Of a stretch of DNA of 64,000 nt, positions 1 to 8,297 are shown piece by piece (position 1 is the stretch's first letter; each line of letters opens with the position of its first letter). The stretch comes from Collinsella sp. GTDB lineage: Bacteria > Actinomycetota > Coriobacteriia > Coriobacteriales > Coriobacteriaceae. The stretch is from positions 11,984-75,983 of the forward strand of contig JAHAGQ010000009.1 in the NCBI GenBank assembly GCA_018373675.1, given 5' to 3'. The notes under the pieces are model-generated. The model had not been told where the DNA came from. It ran no database searches and saw only the letters and a program-made list of their open reading frames with translations. Made by a program: the position numbers and the translations under genes.

Positions 1-1
1 G

Positions 2-550
2 CGCTGCACGACGATCGACTCCGACCAGTATGGTTCGTGCGAGCTGTTGACCAATTATCTGCTGGAACATGGTCACTCGAATATGCGGTTTGTGGCGGGT
101 CCGGAAAACTCGATTTCCTCGCGTTTTCGTGAGGCCGGTTGGCGCGATACGCTGGGTCGTGCTCATGTCGATGCCGCTCCGATGCTGCGTGGCGACTGGA
201 GTGCGGACAGTGGGTACGCCATGGGCGAGCGGATTGCGGCCGAGGTGCTTGCCGGCGGGTCGCAGGCGCCGACTGCCGTGCTTGCGGCAAATGACCAGAT
301 GGCGCTGGGCGTTATCGCCGCGCTCGAGAACGCGGGCCTGTCCGTGCCCGACGACGTGAGCGTGGTTGGTATCGACGACGCACTCGAGGGACTTGTTCCT
401 CACAATCGGCTGACGACGTTGCGATTTGATTTGCGCGGTGTCGGTAAGCTTGCGTTTGAGGCGGCGATTGGAGAGAGCTCGTCTATCGAGGCGATTCATG
501 TGCCGAGTACGTTGGTCGAACGCTCGACTGTTAGGGACATACGGGGTTAG
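2..550 (+). CDS. LacI-family transcriptional regulator, C-terminal part (5' end outside window)
   Basis: Only the periplasmic-binding-protein-like sugar-sensing domain is present. The DNA-binding N-terminus lies before the window. The reading frame is open from base 2. Motifs shared with the two complete LacI genes at 4460 and 14314 include TTIDSDQYG, GDWSADSGY, AANDQMALG and the VPDDVSVVGIDDALE stretch. The ending VRDIRG is nearly the same as VRDVR in the 4460 gene. These three proteins therefore form one paralogous subfamily. Its target is unknown because the promoter it would control is not visible. It ends in TAG and is followed by a tandem hairpin repeat. Confidence 0.9.
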   Translation, partial: RCTTIDSDQYGSCELLTNYLLEHGHSNMRFVAGPENSISSRFREAGWRDTLGRAHVDAAPMLRGDWSADSGYAMGERIAAEVLAGGSQAPTAVLAANDQMALGVIAALENAGLSVPDDVSVVGIDDALEGLVPHNRLTTLRFDLRGVGKLAFEAAIGESSSIEAIHVPSTLVERSTVRDIRG

Positions 551-557
551 GTCCTAC

Positions 558-710
558 TCCGTTTGTCTCGATTTGTAACAGGTAGACGGTCAAAAGCGGG
601 CTACGTGTTACAGATTTAGATTCTTCGGAAAGAGCAATCCTGTTCGTCTCAATCTGTAACAGCTAGGACCCAAAAACTCGGCTAGATGTTACAGATTGAG
701 ACAAACGGAC
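558..710. repeat. Tandem pair of related hairpin repeats
   Basis: Two successive hairpins share arms of the type TTTGTCTCRATYTGTAACA and its complement. The first arm is at 558-580, a partial complement at 606-618, a second arm at 643-661 and its complement at 687-709. The two 25-base loops (581-605 and 662-686) also resemble each other, so the unit seems tandemly duplicated. Together with the terminator at 722-760 this accounts for the space between the LacI and lacG genes. Confidence 0.7.
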
Positions 711-714
711 CCGC

Positions 715-760
715 CCAAAAAGGCCGGGGGCGGCGCGCCGTGTGACGTGCCGCCCCCGGC
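715..760 (-). terminator. Rho-independent terminator of lacG
   Basis: A perfect 12-bp GC stem (723-734 with 749-760) is followed on the minus strand by a run of five T (717-721). It lies just beyond the lacG stop codon. It may also stop plus-strand transcripts. Confidence 0.8.
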
Positions 761-820
761 TGAGAAATGGGGACAGGTTATGTGGGCGGTGCAATTCCGC
801 CAACCGCTCGTCGCAAGCCG

Positions 821-2260
821 CTAGTCCAGACGACGGGTCTGCGCCACGTGCTTATACCAGTATGCGCTTGCCTTGGGCGTGCGCTTCTGGGTTTCAAAGT
901 CAACGTAGAAGAAGCCGTAACGCTTGTTGTAACCATTGGTCCAGGAGAACTGATCCTGCAGGCTCCACAGGAAGTAGCCACCCACGTTGACGCCCACCTC
1001 CATGGCCTTGAGCAACCAGCGCAGGTGCTGCTCGATGTAGTCGATGCGCGGCTGGTCGTCCACAAAACCGTCCTTGTAGGGGTCCTTGTAGCCCATGCCG
1101 TTCTCGGTGATGAAGATTTGCTTGTAGTTGGGGTAGCGCTGCTTAATGTAGACGAGCAGATCGAACAGGCCCTCGGGATAGATGATCCAGTCCCAGTCGG
1201 TGGTGGGGATGCCAGGCTTGTTCACATGCTCGCCAATGCCCTTAACGCGCCAGCGGCCGGTGCCCTTCTCGCCCGTACCGTTGTGGTGCAGGTCGTTCTC
1301 GCCGTCATAAGCCTTCAAGAAGCGGCACTGGTAGTTGTTAACGCCCAGGTAGTCGTTGTAGAGCGCGGCCTCGCGCATGATCTCGAGATCCTCGTCCAGG
1401 ATCTCGATGGTGCCGCCCGAGATGGCCGCCAAGCGGTTGGCGCACTCGAGGGTGTCGGGCGCGTAGTCGCCGCGGAAGGTGGCGTCGAGCAAGAACTGGT
1501 TCTGCAGCACGTGCTCGTTGTTGGCGGCCTTGATGTCGGCGGGGTCGTTCTCGTTGAGCGGATACTTGAACTCCAGCGACTGGATGACGCCGATTTTGCC
1601 CTTAAAACCGCCGTTGTGGAAAGCCAGCACGGCCTTGGCGTGGGCGAGCATCATGTTGTGCTCGCACTGGAAGGCCTCGGCCAGATGAGCTTTGACGCCA
1701 CCGGGGAAGGTGCCCTCGATGTAGGTGTTGGAGGCGTCGGCCCAGATCTCGTTAAAGGTGAACCAGTAGGTCACCTGGTCGGCGTACTCCTTAAAGCAGA
1801 AGGTGGCAAAGTCCACAAAGGCGTCGATGGTCTCGCGGTTGAGGAAATCGCCCTTCTCAAAGAGGGGCAGCGGCGTGTCAAAGTGATGCAGCGTGACAAA
1901 CGGCTCAACATGGTGCTTATGGCATTCGGCGAAGAGGTCGTGGTAGAACTGGACGCCCTCGGGGTTGATCTCGCCGGTGCCGTTGGGGAAGATGCGGCTC
2001 CAGGCGATGGAGAGGCGGATGCCGTTGATGCCAAACTCCTCGCACAGTTCCAGGTCGACGGGGTACTGGTTGTAGAAGTCCGAAGCGGGATCGGGGGAAA
2101 AGCGCCCCTGGGCCTCCAGGAAGTCGTCCCAGGCAACCTTGCCCTTACCGTGAGTGCGGGTCTCGCCCTCTACCTGGTAGGCAGCAGTGGCGCCGCCAAA
2201 GACAAAGTCCTCGGGAAACTGCGCAGGCGGGTTAGTGACGCTAGCAGGGTTAACGGACAT
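821..2260 (-). CDS. lacG: 6-phospho-beta-galactosidase (GH1)
   Basis: This 479-residue GH1 enzyme should hydrolyse lactose-6-phosphate, delivered by the lactose PTS, to glucose and galactose-6-phosphate in the cytoplasm. The acid/base Glu is E171 (TFNEIW) and the nucleophile is E386 (ITENGMGY). The phosphate-recognising set known from lactococcal LacG (Ser, Lys, Tyr) is kept as S439, K446 and Y448 in FSWTNGYNKRYG. This favours a 6-phospho-sugar substrate over a plain beta-glucosidase. Similarity to LacG runs to the C-terminus. It lies 66 bp downstream of lacE on the same strand, with a hairpin between them, so the two probably form one operon. The Shine-Dalgarno before the ATG is weak. A 6-phospho-beta-glucosidase is the alternative. 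Confidence 0.9.
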   Translation of the reverse strand: MSVNPASVTNPPAQFPEDFVFGGATAAYQVEGETRTHGKGKVAWDDFLEAQGRFSPDPASDFYNQYPVDLELCEEFGINGIRLSIAWSRIFPNGTGEINPEGVQFYHDLFAECHKHHVEPFVTLHHFDTPLPLFEKGDFLNRETIDAFVDFATFCFKEYADQVTYWFTFNEIWADASNTYIEGTFPGGVKAHLAEAFQCEHNMMLAHAKAVLAFHNGGFKGKIGVIQSLEFKYPLNENDPADIKAANNEHVLQNQFLLDATFRGDYAPDTLECANRLAAISGGTIEILDEDLEIMREAALYNDYLGVNNYQCRFLKAYDGENDLHHNGTGEKGTGRWRVKGIGEHVNKPGIPTTDWDWIIYPEGLFDLLVYIKQRYPNYKQIFITENGMGYKDPYKDGFVDDQPRIDYIEQHLRWLLKAMEVGVNVGGYFLWSLQDQFSWTNGYNKRYGFFYVDFETQKRTPKASAYWYKHVAQTRRLD

Positions 2261-2283
2261 GATGATCCAATCGTCTAAATCGA

Positions 2284-2318
2284 AGGGCCAGCCGGTCTTG
2301 GATGGTCGGCTGGCCCTG
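2284..2318 (-). promoter_or_regulatory. Intercistronic hairpin between lacE and lacG
   Basis: An 11-bp stem (2284-2294 with 2308-2318) lies between the lacE stop and the lacG start. It has no T-run, so an mRNA-stability or partial-attenuation role is more likely than full termination. Confidence 0.55.
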
Positions 2319-2326
2319 AGCGTTAC

Positions 2327-4102
2327 TTACTTCGAGAGTTGCTCGCTTACGAAGGCGAGAGACTTGTCGCCGTTCTGGGAGAGCTCGATGTACTGCTTGC
2401 CACGGCAGGCGACGCACTTGTTGCCCACGCGCTCGCAGTCCTTCTGAAGGTCGGCCAGGTAGCTTGCGGCCTGCGGGGCCAGGACGACCAGGTCAAAGTC
2501 GGGGAGCATGTCAACGTGGTTGCCATAGGCCTCGGCAGCGGTTTCAAGATCGATGCCGCGCTCCTTGGCGGCCTTGGCCAGCGCGTTGGCGAGCAGGCCC
2601 GAGGTTCCGCCGCCCTGGCAGAGCACGAGCACGCGCTTGCCGTTGAGGTCGCTAGTGGCCGTAGCCTCGGTGGCGGGCGCTGCGGAAGCGGCGGGGGCGC
2701 CGGCCTTCACGGCCTCGGCAGCAGCGCCGGCGGCAACGCTCTTGGCGTCAGCCTTGCCCTGGAAGGCGTCGTTGAGCTTGGCGGCCTTCTCAGCGTTCTT
2801 GGCGGCGAGCTCCTCCTGGGAGATCTCGGCCTCCTCGGTGCACTTCTGGGCGTCATAGGCACGGAAGAACGGGTAGTACAGGGCAAAGTCGACGACCAGG
2901 ATAAGGGCGAGCATCACAAAGGCGAGCGGCTGGAAGCCCAAGCCCATGATGGTGCCGATGGGGCCGGGGACGGTCCAAGGCAGGGTGTACATAAAGCCGT
3001 TCATGCCCAAGAAGTCGATAAAGATCTTGAGGATCCAGATGTTGGCGATCGGGGCAAAGACAAACGGGACAAAGAAGACGGGATTGAGCACGATAGGTGC
3101 GGCGAACAGCAGCGGCTCGTTAACGGCAAAGCACACGGGGACGATGGCGGCCTTACCGACGGCGCGCATCTCCTGGGACTTGGCCAGGAAGCAGAACATA
3201 AAGACCAGGACGAGCGTGGCGCCGGTGCCGCCCATGCAGACGACGAAGTACTGGGCACCCTGGGTCAAGACAGCGGAAGCGTGCTGGCCGGCCTGGAACG
3301 CAGCCAGGTTGTCGGTCATGTTGGCAACGAGGGCGGCGGCGATGGCGGGCTCGACGATCGAGGGGCCGTGGACGCCGACGAACCAGAACAGGCTCATGGC
3401 GCCGTAGATCACAGCAAGGCCGATGTAGCCGTCGGCAGCGGTGAACAGGGGCTGGAACACCTGGATGACACCCTGGGCAAAGCAGAAGCCAAAGGCAGCG
3501 CGGAAGACGATGTCGAAGACCCAAAAGACGGTGATGCAGACGGAGAAGGGGATGATGTCCTTAAAGGTCTGCGAGATGTTGGGCGGAACCTGCTCGGGCA
3601 TCTTGACGGTGATGTTACGCTTGATAAAGAACTTGTAGATGATGCCGGTCACAAACGCAGCGATGAAGGCGGTCAACAGGCCCTTGGAACCAAGGTAGGT
3701 GGTGTTGAAGCCACTGGCGGCGTCCGTGGCGATCGTGTCGCTCGAAAGGAGCAAGAAGCCGATGATGGCCGCGCACATGCACGAGATAAAGTTGATCTGG
3801 TTATTCTTGGGCAGATCGCGGTTCTGGGCGTCGGCGAAGTGCTTGGCGGTGGTGGCGGCGCAGGCGATGGCCAGGATGCCCATGGAGTAGTTGTAGCACT
3901 TCCACAGGGCATTGTTGATGTCATCGGGCCAGTAGAAACCCCAGATGTTGGGGACCGAGGCTACCAGGCAGAAGATGGACGAGAAGATGATGATGGGGAT
4001 GACGGAGATAAAGCCGTCGCGAATCGCCTTGAGGTACTTGTTGCGGGCGATCGCGTTGAAAAAGGGCTGGCCCTTTTCGATGATGGCGATAAGTTGCTCC
4101 AT
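2327..4102 (-). CDS. lacE: Lactose-specific PTS enzyme IICB
   Basis: This 591-residue membrane permease imports and phosphorylates lactose. The N-terminal EIIC domain (about residues 1-420) closely matches LacE, starting with a typical IEKGQPFF segment and including GVHGPSIVEPAIAA. A linker rich in Ala and Glu (about 425-485) leads to the C-terminal EIIB domain. Its phospho-accepting Cys is C495 in VLCQGGGTSG. Length is close to the usual 560-590. The start has a good ribosome site (AGGAGCATTGC). The partner EIIA (lacF) is a separate plus-strand gene at 5679. lacG follows. The upstream region carries a pair of inverted operator-like sites, which suggests control by the neighbouring LacI protein. 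Confidence 0.95.
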   Translation of the reverse strand: MEQLIAIIEKGQPFFNAIARNKYLKAIRDGFISVIPIIIFSSIFCLVASVPNIWGFYWPDDINNALWKCYNYSMGILAIACAATTAKHFADAQNRDLPKNNQINFISCMCAAIIGFLLLSSDTIATDAASGFNTTYLGSKGLLTAFIAAFVTGIIYKFFIKRNITVKMPEQVPPNISQTFKDIIPFSVCITVFWVFDIVFRAAFGFCFAQGVIQVFQPLFTAADGYIGLAVIYGAMSLFWFVGVHGPSIVEPAIAAALVANMTDNLAAFQAGQHASAVLTQGAQYFVVCMGGTGATLVLVFMFCFLAKSQEMRAVGKAAIVPVCFAVNEPLLFAAPIVLNPVFFVPFVFAPIANIWILKIFIDFLGMNGFMYTLPWTVPGPIGTIMGLGFQPLAFVMLALILVVDFALYYPFFRAYDAQKCTEEAEISQEELAAKNAEKAAKLNDAFQGKADAKSVAAGAAAEAVKAGAPAASAAPATEATATSDLNGKRVLVLCQGGGTSGLLANALAKAAKERGIDLETAAEAYGNHVDMLPDFDLVVLAPQAASYLADLQKDCERVGNKCVACRGKQYIELSQNGDKSLAFVSEQLSK

Positions 4103-4158
4103 GCAATGCTCCTAAGAGTCGGTGGGTTAACAACGATGGTAGCTTTTGGCGTTCGGTT

Positions 4159-4304
4159 GCCAAAATGTTGACGTTGCCATTTTGCGACACAAAAAAAGAC
4201 GCGAACCGGTGGTTCCTGTGCCTGCGAACCGTCGATTCCCTATGCGTAAACGTTTGAGCCGCCCGGTGGCTCTGTGTTTGCACAATGGCAACGTTAACAT
4301 TTGG
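4159..4304. promoter_or_regulatory. Paired inverted operator-like sites between lacE and LacI gene
   Basis: The site at about 4159-4185 (core TGTTGACGTTGCCA) and the site at about 4278-4304 (reverse complement core TGTTAACGTTGCCA) match at 24 of 27 positions in inverted orientation. They lie in the divergent lacE/LacI promoter region. Their core resembles the sites at the galK promoter. Binding by the adjacent LacI protein is inferred. Confidence 0.6.
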
Positions 4305-4459
4305 GCGCCAAAAGCCGTTTGGGGAAGCAAAAATGTCGGTGAACGGTAGGTTTTGGGTGGTGAGCGTATGGTGGGGGAGGCGTTGGATATACTTGAAGAC
4401 GTTTCATTTGACTGCGCAGGATGCCACTAATGGCATCGTTGACATAGAAAGATCGACCT

Positions 4460-5464
4460 ATGGCCGCTGTTAAAAAATCGGTTTCCGTTAAGGACGTGGC
4501 GCGTCTCGCGGGCGTCTCGGAGCAGACAGTCTCGCGTACGGTGCACGATTCGCCCAGCGTGCGCCCCGAGACCAAGGAGCGCGTGCGTGCCGCCATGCGC
4601 GAGCTGGGGTATCGCCCCAATTTTGCCGGTCGATCGCTGCGCCGCGGCAAGTTTAAGACCGTCGGCGTCGCCATGTTCAACATTACCGGTACCGGCAACC
4701 TCGACCGTATGGAGGGCTTTGCTGCCGCCGCCGATAAGCACGGCTACGCCATTACCCTCACGAAAGTAGATGGGCATCCGTATACCCTCGAGAGCGCATC
4801 GTCGCGCATGAGCGCACTGCCGGTGGATGGCATGGTCGTGATCATGAATCGCATGCCGGCGGACTTTGGAACCTTCGAGCCGCTGCCCGGCATGCAGACG
4901 GTGCTCGTTACGATGTTGGAGCACCCGCTGTGCTCTACGGTCGATAACGACCAGTTCGATTGCTCGCGCCAGGTGGTCGAGTACTTGCTGGGGCAGGGGC
5001 ACAAGACCGTGCACTTTATTTCGTGTCCCGAGCGCTCGCTTTCGGGCATGCAGCGCGAGGAAGGCTGGCGCGAGACATTGCGCGCACATGGTATTGAGCT
5101 GCCGCGACTCATCCGTGGCGATTGGACGGCTCAGAGTGGGTATGCCGCAGGTCAGGCACTGGCGGACGATCCAGCCTGTACTGCCATCTATGCCTCCAAC
5201 GATGCCATGGCATACGGTTGCATTCGCGGGCTCGAGTCGCGCGGAAAGCGTGTGCCCGAGGACGTGAGCGTGGTGGGTGTTGATGACAGCCTGGGCGATA
5301 TCGTGCCCGACCGTCGCCTGACCACCGTGCGCTTTGACAACAGGCGTGTCGGCATGTGGGCAGTCGATAAGATCGCCGGTGCCGAGGGGGGTGCGTCTGG
5401 CGTGGAGCACATGCTGATCCCCGGCGTGCTCGTAGAGGGCGATACGGTGCGCGATGTACGCTAG
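4460..5464 (+). CDS. LacI-family transcriptional regulator (probable lactose PTS regulator)
   Basis: This 334-residue regulator has an N-terminal LacI helix-turn-helix (VKDVARLAGVSEQTVSR, residues 9-25) and a hinge helix near YRPNFAGRSL. A periplasmic-binding-protein-like effector domain follows (ASNDAMAYG, VPEDVSVVGVDDSLGD). It is divergent from lacE-lacG and upstream of lacF, so a role in lactose uptake is likely. The ligand cannot be told from sequence. It is a paralogue of the LacI genes at 2 and 14314. The start at ATG 4460 puts the HTH at its usual distance from the N-terminus. Confidence 0.9.
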   Translation: MAAVKKSVSVKDVARLAGVSEQTVSRTVHDSPSVRPETKERVRAAMRELGYRPNFAGRSLRRGKFKTVGVAMFNITGTGNLDRMEGFAAAADKHGYAITLTKVDGHPYTLESASSRMSALPVDGMVVIMNRMPADFGTFEPLPGMQTVLVTMLEHPLCSTVDNDQFDCSRQVVEYLLGQGHKTVHFISCPERSLSGMQREEGWRETLRAHGIELPRLIRGDWTAQSGYAAGQALADDPACTAIYASNDAMAYGCIRGLESRGKRVPEDVSVVGVDDSLGDIVPDRRLTTVRFDNRRVGMWAVDKIAGAEGGASGVEHMLIPGVLVEGDTVRDVR

Positions 5465-5494
5465 GGCGCAGGTCTGTTTGGGTTGCCGCTAATT

Positions 5495-5553
5495 GTGTTC
5501 GATATTGTTCAGATTGGTTTAAAAACCGTTCACGGGCGAAAAGCGACCGTTCA
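5495..5553. promoter_or_regulatory. lacF upstream motifs (TGTTCGATAT and two ACCGTTCA boxes)
   Basis: The lacF leader holds a TGTTCGATATTGTTCAG stretch resembling DeoR-type operators. It also holds two ACCGTTCA boxes at 5525 and 5546. These are spaced 21 bases apart, two helical turns, which suggests cooperative binding on one DNA face. The same box (as TGAACGGT) recurs before other fermentation genes in the window. Confidence 0.4.
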
Positions 5554-5678
5554 TAGCTCGAAATCACGTTTTGCGCTGTTCTTTTTTGTTTGAATGTTAT
5601 TGTTTCTGTCATACACAACGCAGCGCGTATGCCCGGACGCGATGCTCTCCATTGGTTCATATGTGAAAGGAACGCAAT

Positions 5679-6017
5679 ATGGCAACCAAAGAAGAAATCT
5701 CGATGGTTGGATTCGAGATTGTCGCATACGCAGGTGACGCCCAGACCGATCTGCTTGCAGCGCTCGATGCTGCTCGCGAGGGTGACTTTGAGAAGGCCGA
5801 ACAGCTGCACAAGGATGCCAGCGATGCACTTATCGGCGCCCACGACACGCAGACCAAGCTGCTTTCGCAGGAGGCCGGCGGTGGCGAGATGGAGATGACC
5901 TTCATCATGGCTCACGCTCAGGACACTCTCATGACCACTATGATCCTGGAGAAGCAGACCCGCTTTACCATCGATGCCTACAAGCGCATCGCCGAGCTCG
6001 AGGCCAAGCTCGCCTAA
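5679..6017 (+). CDS. lacF: Lactose-specific PTS enzyme IIA
   Basis: This 112-residue cytoplasmic phosphocarrier passes phosphate from HPr to the EIIB domain of LacE. It matches the helical lactose/cellobiose EIIA family from GFEIVAYAGDA to the C-terminus. The predicted phospho-accepting His is H79 in IMAHAQD, and D82 fits the conserved metal ligand at the trimer axis. The ribosome site GAAAGGAACGCAAT precedes the ATG. It is monocistronic and ends in a terminator. It is separated from lacE by a LacI gene, unlike the compact Gram-positive lac operons. Confidence 0.95.
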   Translation: MATKEEISMVGFEIVAYAGDAQTDLLAALDAAREGDFEKAEQLHKDASDALIGAHDTQTKLLSQEAGGGEMEMTFIMAHAQDTLMTTMILEKQTRFTIDAYKRIAELEAKLA

Positions 6018-6044
6018 CGAGCCCGCACAACCAAGTCCCCTTCC

Positions 6045-6085
6045 AAAAGCTCTGCCGCAAACTCGCGACAGGGCTTTTTCTTTTT
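6045..6085 (+). terminator. Terminator after lacF
   Basis: The arms AGCTCTG and CAGGGCT form a stem, followed by a T-rich tract (CTTTTTCTTTTT) soon after the lacF stop codon. Confidence 0.75.
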
Positions 6086-6213
6086 ACCCGGCACTTGGGG
6101 ACGTTCCTTATCTGCCGGCAGTTAGGGACACTCCTGCCATGCATTTGATCCTTTGAGGATGGAAGAAAACGGGTTATTAGGTTTGCTGCGGTGCCGACTC
6201 GGCCTGTCGGTTA

Positions 6214-6367
6214 CAAAACTATGCCGGTTTACTACGATGAATCGCATTCTTTCAACTATGGATAGAACGGCGTTATCAAAGCCACAGGTAGAAAGCTTGT
6301 CATTTTCTGCTAATAGCAAATGTGGTCGGTCCTATCGGTTTTACCGTAGTAAACCGGCATAGTTTTG
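6214..6367. repeat. MITE-like element with perfect 23-bp terminal inverted repeats
   Basis: Positions 6214-6236 and 6345-6367 are exact inverted complements of 23 bases, separated by 108 bases. No coding sequence is seen inside. The arrangement looks like a small non-autonomous mobile element or a long-range hairpin. It fills most of the 466-bp gap between lacF and the membrane-protein gene. Confidence 0.6.
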
Positions 6368-6483
6368 AAAGGGCACTGTTCGACTAGCAGCGTTATGGAG
6401 CTTCTGCATGCCCTCCCGTTCGGTTTTTCGCTGGGTGGGTATACTTCCATCCGCAATACAGGCCGGAATAAGGAGGTATCCAA

Positions 6484-7497
6484 ATGCCGGGCAACGGATT
6501 GATTCAAAAGGGAGACGCGCACGAGATGACTCATGGGCGTCCTGTCCAGATAACCGAGCACACGACGGTAACCGAGCTGCAGCCCAGCCTGTCCGATGTC
6601 GTGTGCGCAAACAAAAAACTGCAGATTGGCTTTATCATTGCGCTCGTGGTACTGGCGCTGTTGTCGGGCTTTGTAGCTCGTCCGCATTTTGCCGATACCA
6701 AGACCTGGGACTCCACCATCGAGGTCATCGATCAAAAGAAGGGCAATGTTTTGGCGCTCACGACCTCGTGCGTCGCCCTATCTGCGGGTATCACTGCGCT
6801 GCCGGGCGATACGGGAACGCCAGTTGCCGAGCAGCTCGCGCAGCTTTCGGGAAACTTGGGTATCGTGCTTGCCGTGCTCTATCTTGAGAAATATCTGCTG
6901 ACCATTTTGTGGTCGGTTGGCTTGGGCATCTTAATCCCGCTTGCGTTGGTGCTCTTTGCGGTGTCGCTTGGCATTCACGGGCGCTGGAGCACGAGCGCTG
7001 TCCTGCGCCGTGTGGCGACACGCGTGCTGGTGGTCGCCATGATCAGCATGGCGTTGGTGCCTGCAAGCGTATGGGTGTCGCAAAAGGTCGACGAAACGTA
7101 TCGCGTTAGCATCGAGGCGGCCGAGCAAAAGGCGGCCGACGCTGCGGGTGCGGCAGATAGCGACAGCTCCAAAGCAGGCAAGAAAAAGACCGAGTCCACA
7201 GAGTCCAAGAGCGTGCTTGAGCAGCTTGCCGACGGTGCCTCGGGTCTCGTCGCGTCGGTGACCAGCGGCGCCAAGCAGATGACCGATGAAATTGTGCAGC
7301 AAGTGACCGATCTGATCGAAGGCGTCATCGTGATGATCGTGACCTCGTGCGTGATTCCATTGCTGGTGCTCGTGGCGTTTTTGTGGCTGGGGCACGTGTT
7401 GCTGGGGATTGATATCTCCGGTCCAGCGAACTATTTGACGGGCCGCTTTCTGAGCGCTCCGTCCAAGCACGCCAAAAAGGACGGGCAGTTCGAATAG
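6484..7497 (+). CDS. Membrane protein of unknown function
   Basis: The family of this 337-residue protein was not recognised. It shows a cytoplasmic N-terminus of about 45 residues and a first membrane segment (FIIALVVLALLSGFVA, about 50-66). Two or three further hydrophobic segments lie at about 125-165 and 175-195. A polar Ala/Lys/Ser-rich stretch covers about 210-250 (DSDSSKAGKKKTES), followed by a C-terminal membrane segment at about 275-305. The ribosome site AAGGAGGTATCCAA is excellent, so it is surely translated. It sits between lacF and lacA but has its own terminator, so a link to lactose use is not shown. Confidence 0.8.
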   Translation: MPGNGLIQKGDAHEMTHGRPVQITEHTTVTELQPSLSDVVCANKKLQIGFIIALVVLALLSGFVARPHFADTKTWDSTIEVIDQKKGNVLALTTSCVALSAGITALPGDTGTPVAEQLAQLSGNLGIVLAVLYLEKYLLTILWSVGLGILIPLALVLFAVSLGIHGRWSTSAVLRRVATRVLVVAMISMALVPASVWVSQKVDETYRVSIEAAEQKAADAAGAADSDSSKAGKKKTESTESKSVLEQLADGASGLVASVTSGAKQMTDEIVQQVTDLIEGVIVMIVTSCVIPLLVLVAFLWLGHVLLGIDISGPANYLTGRFLSAPSKHAKKDGQFE

Positions 7498-7531
7498 CTA
7501 AAACAGCTGTATATACCGGGACATACCGCTG

Positions 7532-7570
7532 AAGGGCGGCCGAGACACGTTCTCGGCCGCCCTTTTGTTT
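7532..7570 (+). terminator. Terminator after membrane-protein gene
   Basis: The stem GGGCGGCCGAGA / TCTCGGCCGCCC is followed by TTTTGTTTG. The rest of the gap to lacA holds the TGAACGGT box and TGTTC-type repeats. Confidence 0.85.
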
Positions 7571-7625
7571 GTTGAACACATGGTCGCTACGTCCGCGCCC
7601 GATCCCAAACTGTCAGCAATCATCC

Positions 7626-7720
7626 GTGAACGGTATTTGTTCAAAAAAGAACAAAGACAAACAAATAATTGTTGCAGTTGATGTTCGAATGTGTTCAAAT
7701 AAACATGAACAGTGAAGAAC
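7626..7720. promoter_or_regulatory. lacA upstream control region: GTGAACGGT box and TTGTTC inverted repeats
   Basis: GTGAACGGT at 7626-7634 is followed by TTGTTC/GAACAA (7638-7655) and further TGTTC elements (ATGTTCGAATGTGTTC, then CATGAACAG). Repeated TGTTC half-sites are typical of DeoR-family operators. The DeoR gene at 16710 is a candidate binder. This is inference from motif form only. Confidence 0.4.
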
Positions 7721-7805
7721 CGCACATTCAGATGCCCGGACCTGAACGCGATTCAACACTTCCAAACAGAAACTACGCACCTGCGTATCTCTCAAGGAGG
7801 ATGTC

Positions 7806-8234
7806 ATGAGGGTTGTAATCGCTTCCGATGCCGACGGTATGTCGATGAAGGAGTCCATCAAGGAGATGCTCATCGCCGACGGTCACGAGGTCGTCGACTA
7901 TTCCGAGACCCCTGCCGCGGACTTTGTCGATTCCGCGACCGCCGTTGCCAAGGACCTGCTGGAGCACAAGGATTCCCAGGGCTTCGCATTCGATAAGTAC
8001 GGCGTCGGCTCCTATATGGCCGCCGTCAAGATTAAGGGCATGGTCGTCGCCAACATTTCCGACGAGCGTTCCGCCTACATGACCCGCGAGCACAACGGCT
8101 CGCGCATGGTCACCATGGGCCCGGGCGTTGTGGGCACCGAGGTCGCCAAGAAGATCGCCCGCGAGTTCCTGCGCGCCCAGTACGCCGGCGGCCGTCACCA
8201 GATCCGTGTCGACATGCTCAACAAGATGGCCTAA
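7806..8234 (+). CDS. lacA: Galactose-6-phosphate isomerase subunit LacA
   Basis: This 142-residue RpiB/LacAB-family protein has exactly the usual LacA length. With LacB it converts galactose-6-phosphate to tagatose-6-phosphate in the cytoplasm. It shows the LacA landmarks KIKGMV, ISDERSAYMTREHN and the C-terminal GGRHQIRVDMLNKM. It starts at ATG 7806 after AAGGAGGATGTC. It is first in the lacA-lacB-epimerase-lacC operon, with lacB 63 bp downstream. Confidence 0.95.
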   Translation: MRVVIASDADGMSMKESIKEMLIADGHEVVDYSETPAADFVDSATAVAKDLLEHKDSQGFAFDKYGVGSYMAAVKIKGMVVANISDERSAYMTREHNGSRMVTMGPGVVGTEVAKKIAREFLRAQYAGGRHQIRVDMLNKMA

Positions 8235-8297
8235 CGAGAGCCACCGAGAACTCGAACTTCTATCTCAACTTGTGAATTCAGACGAAAGGACGTTCTG

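Noticed and set aside
767..2278. Long plus-strand reading frame opposite lacG, and similar long frames opposite lacE, pflB, aguA, the ABC genes and others
   Set aside because: These are antisense shadows in high-GC DNA: no family similarity, low-complexity Val/Gly/Asp-rich translations, and the opposite strand carries a clear gene.
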